Shown here: one piece after another, positions 15,637 through 22,848 of the stretch
How the letters are laid out: every line of letters begins with the position of its first letter
Numbering within the stretch: the stretch's first letter is position 1
NCBI GenBank assembly: GCA_017431515.1
Contig: JAFRKV010000039.1
Coordinates: 1 to 36,394 of the forward strand
Direction: 5' to 3'
DNA length: 36,394 bases
Source: Lachnospiraceae bacterium
GTDB taxonomy: Bacteria > Bacillota > Clostridia > Lachnospirales > Lachnospiraceae
Notes under the pieces: generated by a model
Seen by the model: the letters and a program-made list of their open reading frames with translations, nothing else
Told to the model about the DNA's origin: nothing
Database searches by the model: none
Made by a program: the position numbers and the translations under genes

Positions 15637-17840
15637 GACCTGCCTACCTCTTTTTGCAGTTCTTTTCTCAGATAAGTCCTTAAGATCTCATCCAGTCTGA
15701 CAGGGTCGATGGGCTTGGCAAGGAAATCGTTAAATCCCGCCTCCTTATAAGCCTTTTCAGCGCCGCTCAGGGCGTTTGCCGTCAACGCGATCATGACAGC
15801 GTCCTTCCCGCCTTCCCTTGCGCGGATCCGTTGCATAGCCTCCACGCCGTCCATCTCCGGCATCATATGATCCATAAAAATGATGTCAAAGGGCTTCAGC
15901 CGTTCAAAGCACTGGATCGCGGCCTTTCCGCTTTCCACCGTGATCGGATTGATCTCATAGGATTTCAGCGCACTCTTAGCAACCTTCAGGTTCACGGAGT
16001 TGTCATCCACCAGCAGAACCTTTGCGTCCGGCGCTTTCATGGTCACCCGGAAAACATCCGTGTTGATCCTGGAAAGAGCCTTCTCAATGTCCCCGATGGG
16101 CTGCCAGTCTGTCACGTCGCTCATGATCTCGAAGGAAAAGATCGAGCCCATCCCATAGACGCTGTCCACTTCCATTTTGCCGTTCATCATATGCACCAGG
16201 CGCTTGGAGATCGCAAGCCCGATCCCTGTGCCGTCACCGGATCGGTTTCGCCTGGTATCCACCTGATTGAAGAAGTCAAAAATGTGAGGCAGATCCGATT
16301 CTTTGATGCCGGTCCCGGTATCCCTTACACGGGCTTTGATGCGGCATCTTTCATTGCCGAGCCTCTCATAATTCAGGCTGAGCTCCACACTGCCTTCATT
16401 GGTAAATTTCACGGCATTGGAAAGAATATTCAAAAAAATCTGTCTGACGCGCACCGCGTCCCCGATCAGATTGTCCGGGAAATCCGGATCCACATGGACA
16501 ATCAGCTCTATTTTCTTGTCTTCTGCCGTCACCTTTATCATGGCGACCACATCGTTGATCAAAGAAGACATCTGATATGGCTCGCAGACCAGATTCATCT
16601 TTCCGGATTCGATCTTGGAGAAATCCAGGATATCGTTGATGATGGCAAGCAGCGTATGTGCCGCGGAGTTGATCATGGCGGCATTCTTTTTGGTTTCCTG
16701 ATCCGGGCAGTCCCGCAGGATCGTCTGTGTCATGCCGCTGATCACATTCATGGGTGTGCGGATTTCGTGGGACATGTTGGCCAGGAAATTGCTTTTGGCC
16801 TGATTGGCGCTGTTCGCTTCCAGCACCAGCTCCTCTTCCTTCGTGATGTCATTCATCGTCAGGATATACCCGTACGGCTCGCCGTAATCATCCAGAGCCA
16901 CCGTCATATTGACCGCAAATTTCCGGTTATCCCCCGGGATTTTGCTTTTGAAGAGAATATTGGATTCCTTTTGCAGACGGTCGAGGATCTCTTCCTTCGT
17001 CTGCTCCAACGTCAGGATCTTTTCGATGTTCTCCCCTTCCGTGACCCCGAGTTCTTCCCGGGCAAACCGGTTCAAAACGATCACGTCCAGTGCCTCATCC
17101 ATGATGACGATCCCTTCACTCACCACATTCTGGGCATAGCTCCCCATTGTCTGAGAAGAGATGGAAAAAGCATTGTACTTTTCCGTCGCAAGATACCAGA
17201 GGAGGACGGAAATACCGGCTCCGAGGCCGGACAGCGGCAATCCGTAATTCATCCATCTGACCAGGAAGGTATCGGGGATCGCGCAAACCGCGATCACGAT
17301 ATTGGCGACCAGAATGCCGTAAAGAAGCTTTTTTTCCCGTTTGTGGGTGATGTTCTTGAACCAGAAAAACCAGGCAGAAAAGCCCACCGAGCAGACCACA
17401 ATGATATAGATGGTGTGAAAGGTTCTTTCCGGACAGGGAACAGCCTGAAAGGCTGTCCAGTTTCCGACTTGAATAAAATGATCGACACCGGGTCTGGAAT
17501 AGAGCATCCAGTCCGCAAACGCGTATCCGGCCAGCACAAACCGGATCAGATAGCGCCATTTGCGGGACAGCTTTGTCTTTTTCAAACCCAGAAAGGTCTC
17601 CACCAGCGGATAAGATACCACACCGGCCAGCGCGAGTCTCCGAAACCATACACAAAGCTCCGGATCCGGACACAATCCGACCATCCCGTATCCAATGGGC
17701 CAGATTCCTGCAGACAGGCCGAGAATCAACAGGGTCAGCCGAAAATAACCCGCATCCTTCTCTCTCCGAAAGAACAAGATGCCGTAAATGATCGAATGGC
17801 TGCCGACCACAATCAGGCTTACGCTTAATGCAACTCCCAT
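15633..17840 (-). CDS. Hybrid histidine kinase (7TM, PAS, HK, receiver)
   Basis: A 735-residue membrane sensor kinase. Residues 1 to about 217 hold some seven membrane helices of the HisKA_7TM type; about 235-335 is a PAS domain (EGIVIMDEALDVIVLNRFA and YILTMNDITKEE). The dimerisation domain has phospho-acceptor His358 in MSHEIRTPMN. The ATPase domain has the N box with Asn474, DTGTGI at 507-512 and GDGTGIGL at 535-542. The C-terminal receiver (about 605-728) has Asp612/613, phospho-acceptor Asp657 and Lys709. All catalytic residues are present. With the adjacent HD-GYP-receiver and Hpt genes it can form a His-Asp-His-Asp relay. The start ATG at 17840 is close behind GGGGGAGAG; the gene begins 12 bases after its neighbour ends. 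Confidence 0.95.
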   Translation of the reverse strand: MGVALSVSLIVVGSHSIIYGILFFRREKDAGYFRLTLLILGLSAGIWPIGYGMVGLCPDPELCVWFRRLALAGVVSYPLVETFLGLKKTKLSRKWRYLIRFVLAGYAFADWMLYSRPGVDHFIQVGNWTAFQAVPCPERTFHTIYIIVVCSVGFSAWFFWFKNITHKREKKLLYGILVANIVIAVCAIPDTFLVRWMNYGLPLSGLGAGISVLLWYLATEKYNAFSISSQTMGSYAQNVVSEGIVIMDEALDVIVLNRFAREELGVTEGENIEKILTLEQTKEEILDRLQKESNILFKSKIPGDNRKFAVNMTVALDDYGEPYGYILTMNDITKEEELVLEANSANQAKSNFLANMSHEIRTPMNVISGMTQTILRDCPDQETKKNAAMINSAAHTLLAIINDILDFSKIESGKMNLVCEPYQMSSLINDVVAMIKVTAEDKKIELIVHVDPDFPDNLIGDAVRVRQIFLNILSNAVKFTNEGSVELSLNYERLGNERCRIKARVRDTGTGIKESDLPHIFDFFNQVDTRRNRSGDGTGIGLAISKRLVHMMNGKMEVDSVYGMGSIFSFEIMSDVTDWQPIGDIEKALSRINTDVFRVTMKAPDAKVLLVDDNSVNLKVAKSALKSYEINPITVESGKAAIQCFERLKPFDIIFMDHMMPEMDGVEAMQRIRAREGGKDAVMIALTANALSGAEKAYKEAGFNDFLAKPIDPVRLDEILRTYLRKELQKEVGRS

Positions 17841-17852
17841 CTCTCCCCCGTC

Positions 17853-19298
17853 TCAGCGATCCATGTTCTTGTCCAGCGCAATCTCGATCCGCTCCCGCAG
17901 GTAGATCGGATTCACAGGCTTTAAGATATAATCCTTTGCGCCGACTTTATTGCACCGGAGCACGGTATCCCTGTTTGCGATGGCCGTCAAAAACACTACC
18001 GCCAGATCCTGATGGGTGGCGCGTATGGTCTCCACCGTGGACAAGCCGTCCATCTCCGGCATATCGATATCCATAATCAGCAGATCCGGCGCACCCTTTA
18101 CCTCAAGGTATTTGAGACATGCGGCTCCGCTTTCCAGCGTTGTAATGTCATATTCATCCTGCAGCGCCGATCTCGTCTGGTCCAGGGAGATCTTGCTGTC
18201 ATCCACCACAAGAATCTGCTTTCTCTCCCGTCCCTCATCGGAAGCCCCGTTTTTGGTGTCGATCCCGGAAATGGACTCTTTCATGAGATAGCCGGAATCC
18301 TTGATAAACACCATCCGATACCGAAGATCACTGCTCAGATCCACTTCTTTTCCGGTTTCATAGATCTTGATGCGGGGCCGCAGAGACTGCGTCGTGTGTC
18401 CGGTTACCACCGCTCTTTCCCCGTTGGAAAGGATGACATCCATTCCCGGCGGATAAGGCGGAATCACAGTCTGTACCGTCTCCACCACAGTAATATCAAA
18501 GAGAATCCCGGCACCGCCGATCAGGTATTCCAGCGCCTCAACGGGCGGACATGGATCCTTATAAGGGCGGTTACTGGTCAGTGCGTCAAACACGTCCACG
18601 GCATGGATGATCTTGGCATAGAGCGGGATCTCTTCTCCTGTTTTTCCGTAGGGATACCCGGATCCGTTTTCGTTCTCATGATGGGACAGTACCGCCATCC
18701 GGATCTTCAGGTTGACCACGGGGTTGGAGGAGATCAGCTCATAGCTGTACTGCGGATGACGCCGGATCTCATCAAACTCCGCATCCGTAAGTCTGTCTTT
18801 TTTATTCAGGATCATGGGGTCGATCCGGATCTTGCCCAGATCATGGCAGAGCGCCGCGATCGCCACCTCATTCAGTTCGTTGATGGAAAGGCCCATTTTA
18901 ATGGCAACCGCCACCGCATAGATCGCGACGTTGACCGTATGGTGATAGGTATAGTCATCAAAAGAGCGGATATCCAGAAGATCCAGACTGATCTCTTCCA
19001 TGGAGGAGATCTCCATGATCAGGTTGGAGGCTGCCTGCATGATGCCGTCGATATCCACACTCGCAACTGCGTCAATGGCTGCCTCGATGGTTTTTTCGCT
19101 GACTGCCTCCTCCACCTTGATATCCTTGGAAAAGGAGTCTGTGATGTATGCGCCGAGATAGCCGTCCTTTTTCAGACGCGCGATGAATTTTGGGGTCAGC
19201 TCGACGCCCCTTTCCAGCAGAGTGGCCTTATTGCGTGTGTGAATCTTTCTTCCCAGAATCATGCCCGGTTTCAGGTCAGCTGTCGCAACAAATCTCAT
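17853..19298 (-). CDS. HD-GYP phosphodiesterase with C-terminal receiver
   Basis: A 481-residue cytosolic protein that should hydrolyse cyclic di-GMP (or a related dinucleotide). Residues 1-60 form a small N-terminal domain often found with HD-GYP. The HD-GYP domain spans about 115-270 with HDLGK (152-156), HHENENGSGYP (206-216) and the later DVFDALTSNRPYK. The canonical Asp before G-x-GYP is Asn here (ENGSGYP). A receiver domain at about 361-475 has Asp366/367, Asp410 and Lys460. This is the reverse of the common order, in which the receiver comes first. ATG at 19298 has GGAGGG. It starts 14 bases after the Hpt gene, so phosphoryl flow Hpt to receiver is plausible. Confidence 0.93.
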   Translation of the reverse strand: MRFVATADLKPGMILGRKIHTRNKATLLERGVELTPKFIARLKKDGYLGAYITDSFSKDIKVEEAVSEKTIEAAIDAVASVDIDGIMQAASNLIMEISSMEEISLDLLDIRSFDDYTYHHTVNVAIYAVAVAIKMGLSINELNEVAIAALCHDLGKIRIDPMILNKKDRLTDAEFDEIRRHPQYSYELISSNPVVNLKIRMAVLSHHENENGSGYPYGKTGEEIPLYAKIIHAVDVFDALTSNRPYKDPCPPVEALEYLIGGAGILFDITVVETVQTVIPPYPPGMDVILSNGERAVVTGHTTQSLRPRIKIYETGKEVDLSSDLRYRMVFIKDSGYLMKESISGIDTKNGASDEGRERKQILVVDDSKISLDQTRSALQDEYDITTLESGAACLKYLEVKGAPDLLIMDIDMPEMDGLSTVETIRATHQDLAVVFLTAIANRDTVLRCNKVGAKDYILKPVNPIYLRERIEIALDKNMDR

Positions 19299-19312
19299 GT
19301 CTCTCCCTCCAC

Positions 19313-19918
19313 TTACCTCAGTGCCCTTAGCTTTTCACAACACGATGCTACAGCATCCGTATCCAAGTCACGGACGGCCGGCTCCATTTCTTTTACAATC
19401 GCCCCGTATAACGAAGGAATGCTCATGGACTGGATGGCTTCAAATGCTTCCTGGAGCGATGAAATATCAAAAGACTGCATCGCGGCATCCAATTTTTCCA
19501 CCAGCGCAAAAAAACGCTCCTCGTCATATTCCTGCGCCACATCGCAATCGCCGGTGATGATCTTGAAGCTTTCCGCCAGCTGCAGAAAGGCTTCACAAAA
19601 AGAAGCCGTATCCTTATCGATGGGCAGAAGGTTTTCTTCTTTTCCGGCGGTCTCCAGTGCAAACGCGCTGTCAAACAGGTCTGAACCGAGAGAGCGCAGG
19701 GCAGCCTTCATGGCATGCGCCTGAATCCGGTAGGAAGCGAAGTTTTCCGGACTGGGATTTTCCAGCACTTTCCCCTGATATTCCTTCAGAAGCGCAGTCT
19801 GCTTCTTCGCAGAACTGACAAACTCCGTCAGAACATTGCGTAAAACCTCTTTCTCCGGGATATAGCGGTGCGCTGTCTCCCAATCAATTCCCGCGATTTC
19901 CGGCAGATCGTAATCCAC
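19313..19918 (-). CDS. Histidine phosphotransfer (Hpt) domain protein
   Basis: A 201-residue, mainly helical cytosolic protein. Residues about 10-100 fit an Hpt four-helix bundle, with phospho-acceptor His68 in AHAMKAALRSLGSDLF, followed by ALETAGKE. The second half (about 110-201) is helical and unrecognised; it could be a second, degenerate bundle. GTG at 19918 is the start because it follows CGGAGG at seven bases. It is the first gene of the four-gene operon Hpt / HD-GYP-receiver / hybrid kinase / DMT transporter and probably passes phosphate from the hybrid kinase receiver to the HD-GYP receiver. Confidence 0.82.
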   Translation of the reverse strand: MDYDLPEIAGIDWETAHRYIPEKEVLRNVLTEFVSSAKKQTALLKEYQGKVLENPSPENFASYRIQAHAMKAALRSLGSDLFDSAFALETAGKEENLLPIDKDTASFCEAFLQLAESFKIITGDCDVAQEYDEERFFALVEKLDAAMQSFDISSLQEAFEAIQSMSIPSLYGAIVKEMEPAVRDLDTDAVASCCEKLRALR

Positions 19919-19965
19919 TGTAATCCTCCGTTTTTCTCTACAAAAACAGATACAAGAACGAAGTT

Positions 19966-19971
19966 ATTTTA
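19966..19971 (-). promoter_or_regulatory. Possible -10 box of the phosphorelay operon
   Basis: TAAAAT on the minus strand, with an extended TGG just upstream, about 48 bases before the GTG start of the Hpt gene. It shares the string TGTGGTAAAATAA with the putative dtd promoter. The -35 region is weak. Confidence 0.35.
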
Positions 19972-20027
19972 CCACAGATCCACAATAAACACCACTTTTC
20001 TTCAGGAAACACCCGAGAATCACACAC

Positions 20028-20062
20028 AAAAAAGTTCCTCTCCGGACGATGCCGGGAGGAAC
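20028..20062 (-). terminator. Terminator of the sulfur/encapsulin operon
   Basis: On the minus strand GTTCCTCCCGG (20062-20052) pairs with CCGGAGAGGAAC (20045-20034) and is followed by six T residues. It lies 20 bases past the stop of the serine acetyltransferase gene and is the only good terminator found between that gene and the operon promoter near 28650. Confidence 0.9.
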
Positions 20063-20081
20063 CTGTTCCTTACCATTACTT

Positions 20082-21041
20082 TCAGATCGTATAGAACCAG
20101 GACTCGTTCATCTCGATCTCTTTTCGCTCAATCGGATGCCCGGAATCATAGTTGTAGGTAAGCTCCTGACTCTTGACACTGACTCTTGCGCCCTCCGGAA
20201 TGGAGGTGGTAATAAACGCATTGCCACCAACCACCACATCTTTTCCGACAACGGTATCTCCGCCGAGGATCGACGCCCCGGAATAAATGGTCACGTTATC
20301 CGAAATGGTGGGATGGCGCTTCACGTTTTTCAGGGTTTGTCCCCCGCGGGTAGAGAGAGCTCCCAGCGTTACGCCCTGATAGATCTTGACATTATCCCCG
20401 ATCACGGTGGTTTCACCGATGACGACGCCGGTTCCGTGATCAATGAAGAAATACTTCCCGATGGTGGTGCCGGGATGGATATCAATCCCCGTGATGCTGT
20501 GGGCATGCTCCGTCATGATCCGCGGGATCATCGGCACTTCTAAGAGATACAATTCGTGCGCGATCCGATTGGTCATCGTCGCATACAGACCCGGATAAGT
20601 GCAGATGATCTCATCCTTGTTGTAGGCCGCCGGATCTCCATCAAAGGCCGCCTGCACGTCTGTTTCGATGTATTCTCGGATCTTCGGAATCTTTTCCAGA
20701 AACGCAAAAGTAATGTGATCCGCCGCCAGTGTAATCGCTTCCGGATCCGCATGCTCATACTGCGGCACATACTTCAGCACGATCCCCAGCTGCGCCTTGA
20801 GATTATAGATCACATCCTCCAGCAGCATGGTGATATTATTCCGTACCGTATAGGTCTTAAAGCTGCTGTTCCTATAATACCCCGGGTAAACGATCTTTTG
20901 GAGTTTCTCCAGGATATCCACCACTTTTTTGCGGTTCGGATGCTCAAAGGTCTTAATCTGATCGATCACCTTTCCGCCGCGGTAATCCTCGATAAAGAGT
21001 TCCACCAGACGGTCGATCTTCTGCTCCATTTCCTGTACCAT
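20082..21041 (-). CDS. Serine O-acetyltransferase (EpsC-like)
   Basis: Transfers acetyl from acetyl-CoA to L-serine to give O-acetylserine, the acceptor for sulfur in cysteine synthesis. The 319-residue protein has a helical N-terminal half and a left-handed beta-helix from about 175. Key motifs are HSITGIDIHPGTTIG, FFIDHGTGVVIGET (His202) and YQGVTLGALS, followed by hexapeptide repeats. It is longer than Escherichia coli CysE and resembles the EpsC type. ATG at 21041 follows GGAGG. It is the last gene of the ten-gene sulfur operon, 12 bases after the TusA-like gene. Serine acetyltransferase genes are known neighbours of family 2A encapsulins. No cysteine synthase (CysK/CysM) gene is in the window. 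Confidence 0.93.
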   Translation of the reverse strand: MVQEMEQKIDRLVELFIEDYRGGKVIDQIKTFEHPNRKKVVDILEKLQKIVYPGYYRNSSFKTYTVRNNITMLLEDVIYNLKAQLGIVLKYVPQYEHADPEAITLAADHITFAFLEKIPKIREYIETDVQAAFDGDPAAYNKDEIICTYPGLYATMTNRIAHELYLLEVPMIPRIMTEHAHSITGIDIHPGTTIGKYFFIDHGTGVVIGETTVIGDNVKIYQGVTLGALSTRGGQTLKNVKRHPTISDNVTIYSGASILGGDTVVGKDVVVGGNAFITTSIPEGARVSVKSQELTYNYDSGHPIERKEIEMNESWFYTI

Positions 21042-21053
21042 GCAAGCCTCCGT

Positions 21054-21302
21054 CTAGTCGCCGACCTTTTTAATATACAGTTCAAAGGTGCCGTCGCCGT
21101 TGTCCTCGAGTTTCAAAACCTCATGTCCCTCTTCTTTGATGCTTCTCGGAACATTCTGCACCGGCTCTCCGTCATTCAGATGCACCTGGAGGATCTGCCC
21201 TTCCTCCAGTTCCTCCAGTGCCACTTTTGTCTTTACAAACGTGACCGGGCAGTTGACATCCGTAATATCCACCTTATCATCTACTTCAAAATCAAGTGCC
21301 AT
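21054..21302 (-). CDS. TusA-like sulfurtransferase
   Basis: An 82-residue protein of the TusA/SirA family, which carries sulfur as a persulfide on a conserved Cys. The first strand VDITDVNCPVTFVKTK holds the candidate Cys18; the usual CPxP motif reads CPVT, so the second Pro is lost. The expected two-layer alpha/beta pattern (EELEEGQILQVHLND, then NVPRSIKEEGHEVLKLE) is present. ATG at 21302 has an AGGAGGAG site lying inside the end of the JAMM gene, overlapping it by 11 bases. Within the operon it could relay sulfur between the desulfurase and the E1/carrier pairs. Confidence 0.85.
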   Translation of the reverse strand: MALDFEVDDKVDITDVNCPVTFVKTKVALEELEEGQILQVHLNDGEPVQNVPRSIKEEGHEVLKLEDNGDGTFELYIKKVGD

Positions 21303-21738
21303 GATTTGCTCCTCCTATGACCAGTTCTTCTTTTCTCACGGTTTTCTCCCCGTCCACCGTCTCAATATGAAAGGCATTTAAGACCGGCTTTCCCTCTTCC
21401 TGCAGAGAAAGGATCAGATAGCTGGCGCTGCTGTCATTGGCCAGTTTTTTATCCTCCTCCGATGGACGTGAGGGGCTTTCCGGGTGGGAATGCCAGTTTC
21501 CAAGCGGCTTCAGACCGTTCTGGCGCATATCTTTTACCGCTTTCAACTGTTCCCTCGGATCGATGCTGAAATGTTCATTGGTATGATCCTTATTGGTAAG
21601 CAGGTATACCTTTTGAATATCCCGGGATCCGTCTTCGTTCTCAATTCCCGCGATCAGGCCGCACGCCTCATCCGGCCGCTCTTTCATGGCATATTCATAC
21701 ATGCTGTCAAAATCAGACTGTTTCAGGGTAATCCGCAT
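21292..21738 (-). CDS. JAMM/MPN zinc peptidase, copy 1
   Basis: A 148-residue M67-type isopeptidase-like protein (JAB1/MPN/Mov34). It has the full zinc motif: Glu24 in EACG, then H83-S-H85-P with Ser93 and Asp96 (HxHx7SxxD). Bacterial members act on ubiquitin-like sulfur carriers, either removing residues beyond the Gly-Gly end or releasing an amino acid attached to it. The adjacent carrier (22575-22784) ends in GGGAS, a natural substrate for such trimming. The gene starts 21 bases after the E1-like gene with GGAGGGAG upstream. Confidence 0.92.
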   Translation of the reverse strand: MRITLKQSDFDSMYEYAMKERPDEACGLIAGIENEDGSRDIQKVYLLTNKDHTNEHFSIDPREQLKAVKDMRQNGLKPLGNWHSHPESPSRPSEEDKKLANDSSASYLILSLQEEGKPVLNAFHIETVDGEKTVRKEELVIGGANHGT

Positions 21739-21759
21739 TCGGTTGGTCTCCCTCCTGAT

Positions 21760-22575
21760 TCAAGTGTTTTGTTTCAATTCACACGCCGCCTGTTCATAAT
21801 CGATTAGTTTGGTGATGGTGGGCGTATCCGAGCAGACCGCGCATCCCTTTCCTCTGGGCGGCAGTTTGATCTTATGAAACTCCATTTTCAGCGCATCATA
21901 GGTCAGGAGATATCCGGAAAGGAGTTCTCCCACACCGGTGATGAATTTGACTGCCTCCATCGCCTGCAGGGACCCGATGACGCCGCCCATCGCGCCGATC
22001 ACCCCCGCCTGTTTACAGGTGGGTACCGCATCCTTTGGCGGCGGATCTTTGAAAATGCATCTGTAACAAGGCCCTTCTCCCGGCAAAACCGTGGTGAGCT
22101 GGCCCTTAAACCGGATGATACCCGCATGGGAAAAGGGCTTTTTTGCCATCACGCATGCGTCATTGATCAGAAACTTCGCCGGAAAATTGTCGGTTCCGTC
22201 CAGAATAAAGTCATAATCCGCAATGAGATCCAGAATGTTGGCGCTGCTGACAAACTCATGGTAGGTATTTACCGTCACATCCGGGTTGATGGCATGCATG
22301 GTCTCTGCTGCCGATTCCACCTTCTGCTTCCCGATATCATTCGTCGTATGAATCACCTGTCTCTGCAGGTTGGAAAGATCCACATTATCGGCATCCGCGA
22401 TTCCGATGGTGCCGACACCGGCAGCGGCGAGATAGAGCGCCGCCGGGGCACCAAGGCCCCCGGCACCGATGATCAGCACTTTTGCGTTCAGAAGCTTTTT
22501 CTGCCCCTTGACACCGATCTCTTTTAAGATGATATGTCTGGAATAGCGCTCCAGCTGTTCATTTGTAAATGCCAT
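21760..22575 (-). CDS. E1-like adenylyltransferase (MoeB/ThiF/HesA type)
   Basis: Activates the C-terminal glycine of a ubiquitin-like carrier by adenylation, prior to formation of a thiocarboxylate. The 271 residues are a complete MoeB/ThiF domain: nucleotide-binding GAGGLG at 37-42, Asp61/Asp63 with NLQRQ (69-73), and zinc Cys pairs C170-x-x-C173 and C245-x-x-C248. A candidate catalytic Cys187 is in VPTCKQAG. No rhodanese domain is attached. Its ATG shares bases with the stop of the ThiS-like gene (TAATG), which strongly suggests it acts on that carrier. It is not likely to be a plain thiamine enzyme because no other thiamine genes are nearby. Confidence 0.93.
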   Translation of the reverse strand: MAFTNEQLERYSRHIILKEIGVKGQKKLLNAKVLIIGAGGLGAPAALYLAAAGVGTIGIADADNVDLSNLQRQVIHTTNDIGKQKVESAAETMHAINPDVTVNTYHEFVSSANILDLIADYDFILDGTDNFPAKFLINDACVMAKKPFSHAGIIRFKGQLTTVLPGEGPCYRCIFKDPPPKDAVPTCKQAGVIGAMGGVIGSLQAMEAVKFITGVGELLSGYLLTYDALKMEFHKIKLPPRGKGCAVCSDTPTITKLIDYEQAACELKQNT

Positions 22576-22784
22576 TATGACGCGCCTCCTCCCATAAAAT
22601 AGAGGAATTCCACTTCATCTCCCTCTTTCAGCACATGGCTTTGGAAGGCATCCTTGTCAATAAACTCCTCGTTGACAGAAACCGTCACATACTCCGGTGT
22701 TTCCACCTGTTCCAGCTCGATCAGTTCCGCGATGGTCAGGTTTTCCTTCACCTCTTTTTTTTCTCCGCCAACTGTGATCTTCAT
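22575..22784 (-). CDS. ThiS-like ubiquitin-fold sulfur carrier with C-terminal tail
   Basis: A 69-residue beta-grasp protein of the ThiS/MoaD type. It has the typical strand pattern MKITVGGEKKEV, a helix LTIAELIEL, a VSVNEEFI strand and the end DEVEFLYFMGGGAS. The Gly-Gly that should be activated is followed by further residues (Gly-Ala-Ser if the first two glycines are the active pair). So the protein probably needs trimming before the E1 can act, and a JAMM peptidase gene lies two genes downstream. The codons for GGG double as the ribosome binding site of the E1-like gene. AAAGGAG lies 12 bases before its ATG. Confidence 0.9.
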   Translation of the reverse strand: MKITVGGEKKEVKENLTIAELIELEQVETPEYVTVSVNEEFIDKDAFQSHVLKEGDEVEFLYFMGGGAS

Positions 22785-22848
22785 AGCGCTCTTATGCTCC
22801 TTTCAAACCATTTTTCCGGCTCAGCACGTCATCCTGTTGCAGTATCCC

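Noticed and set aside
15831-17828. A 665-codon open frame on the plus strand opposite the histidine kinase
   Set aside because: The minus strand encodes a complete hybrid kinase with every motif in place. The plus-strand product is rich in His, Arg and Asp with no domain, as is normal for an antisense frame of a G+C-biased gene. No ribosome site was seen.
21760-22784. Thiamine biosynthesis (thiS-thiF) locus
   Set aside because: ThiG, ThiH and ThiC are absent, while sulfhydrylase, acetyltransferase, desulfurase and JAMM genes surround the pair; an amino acid sulfur role fits better.
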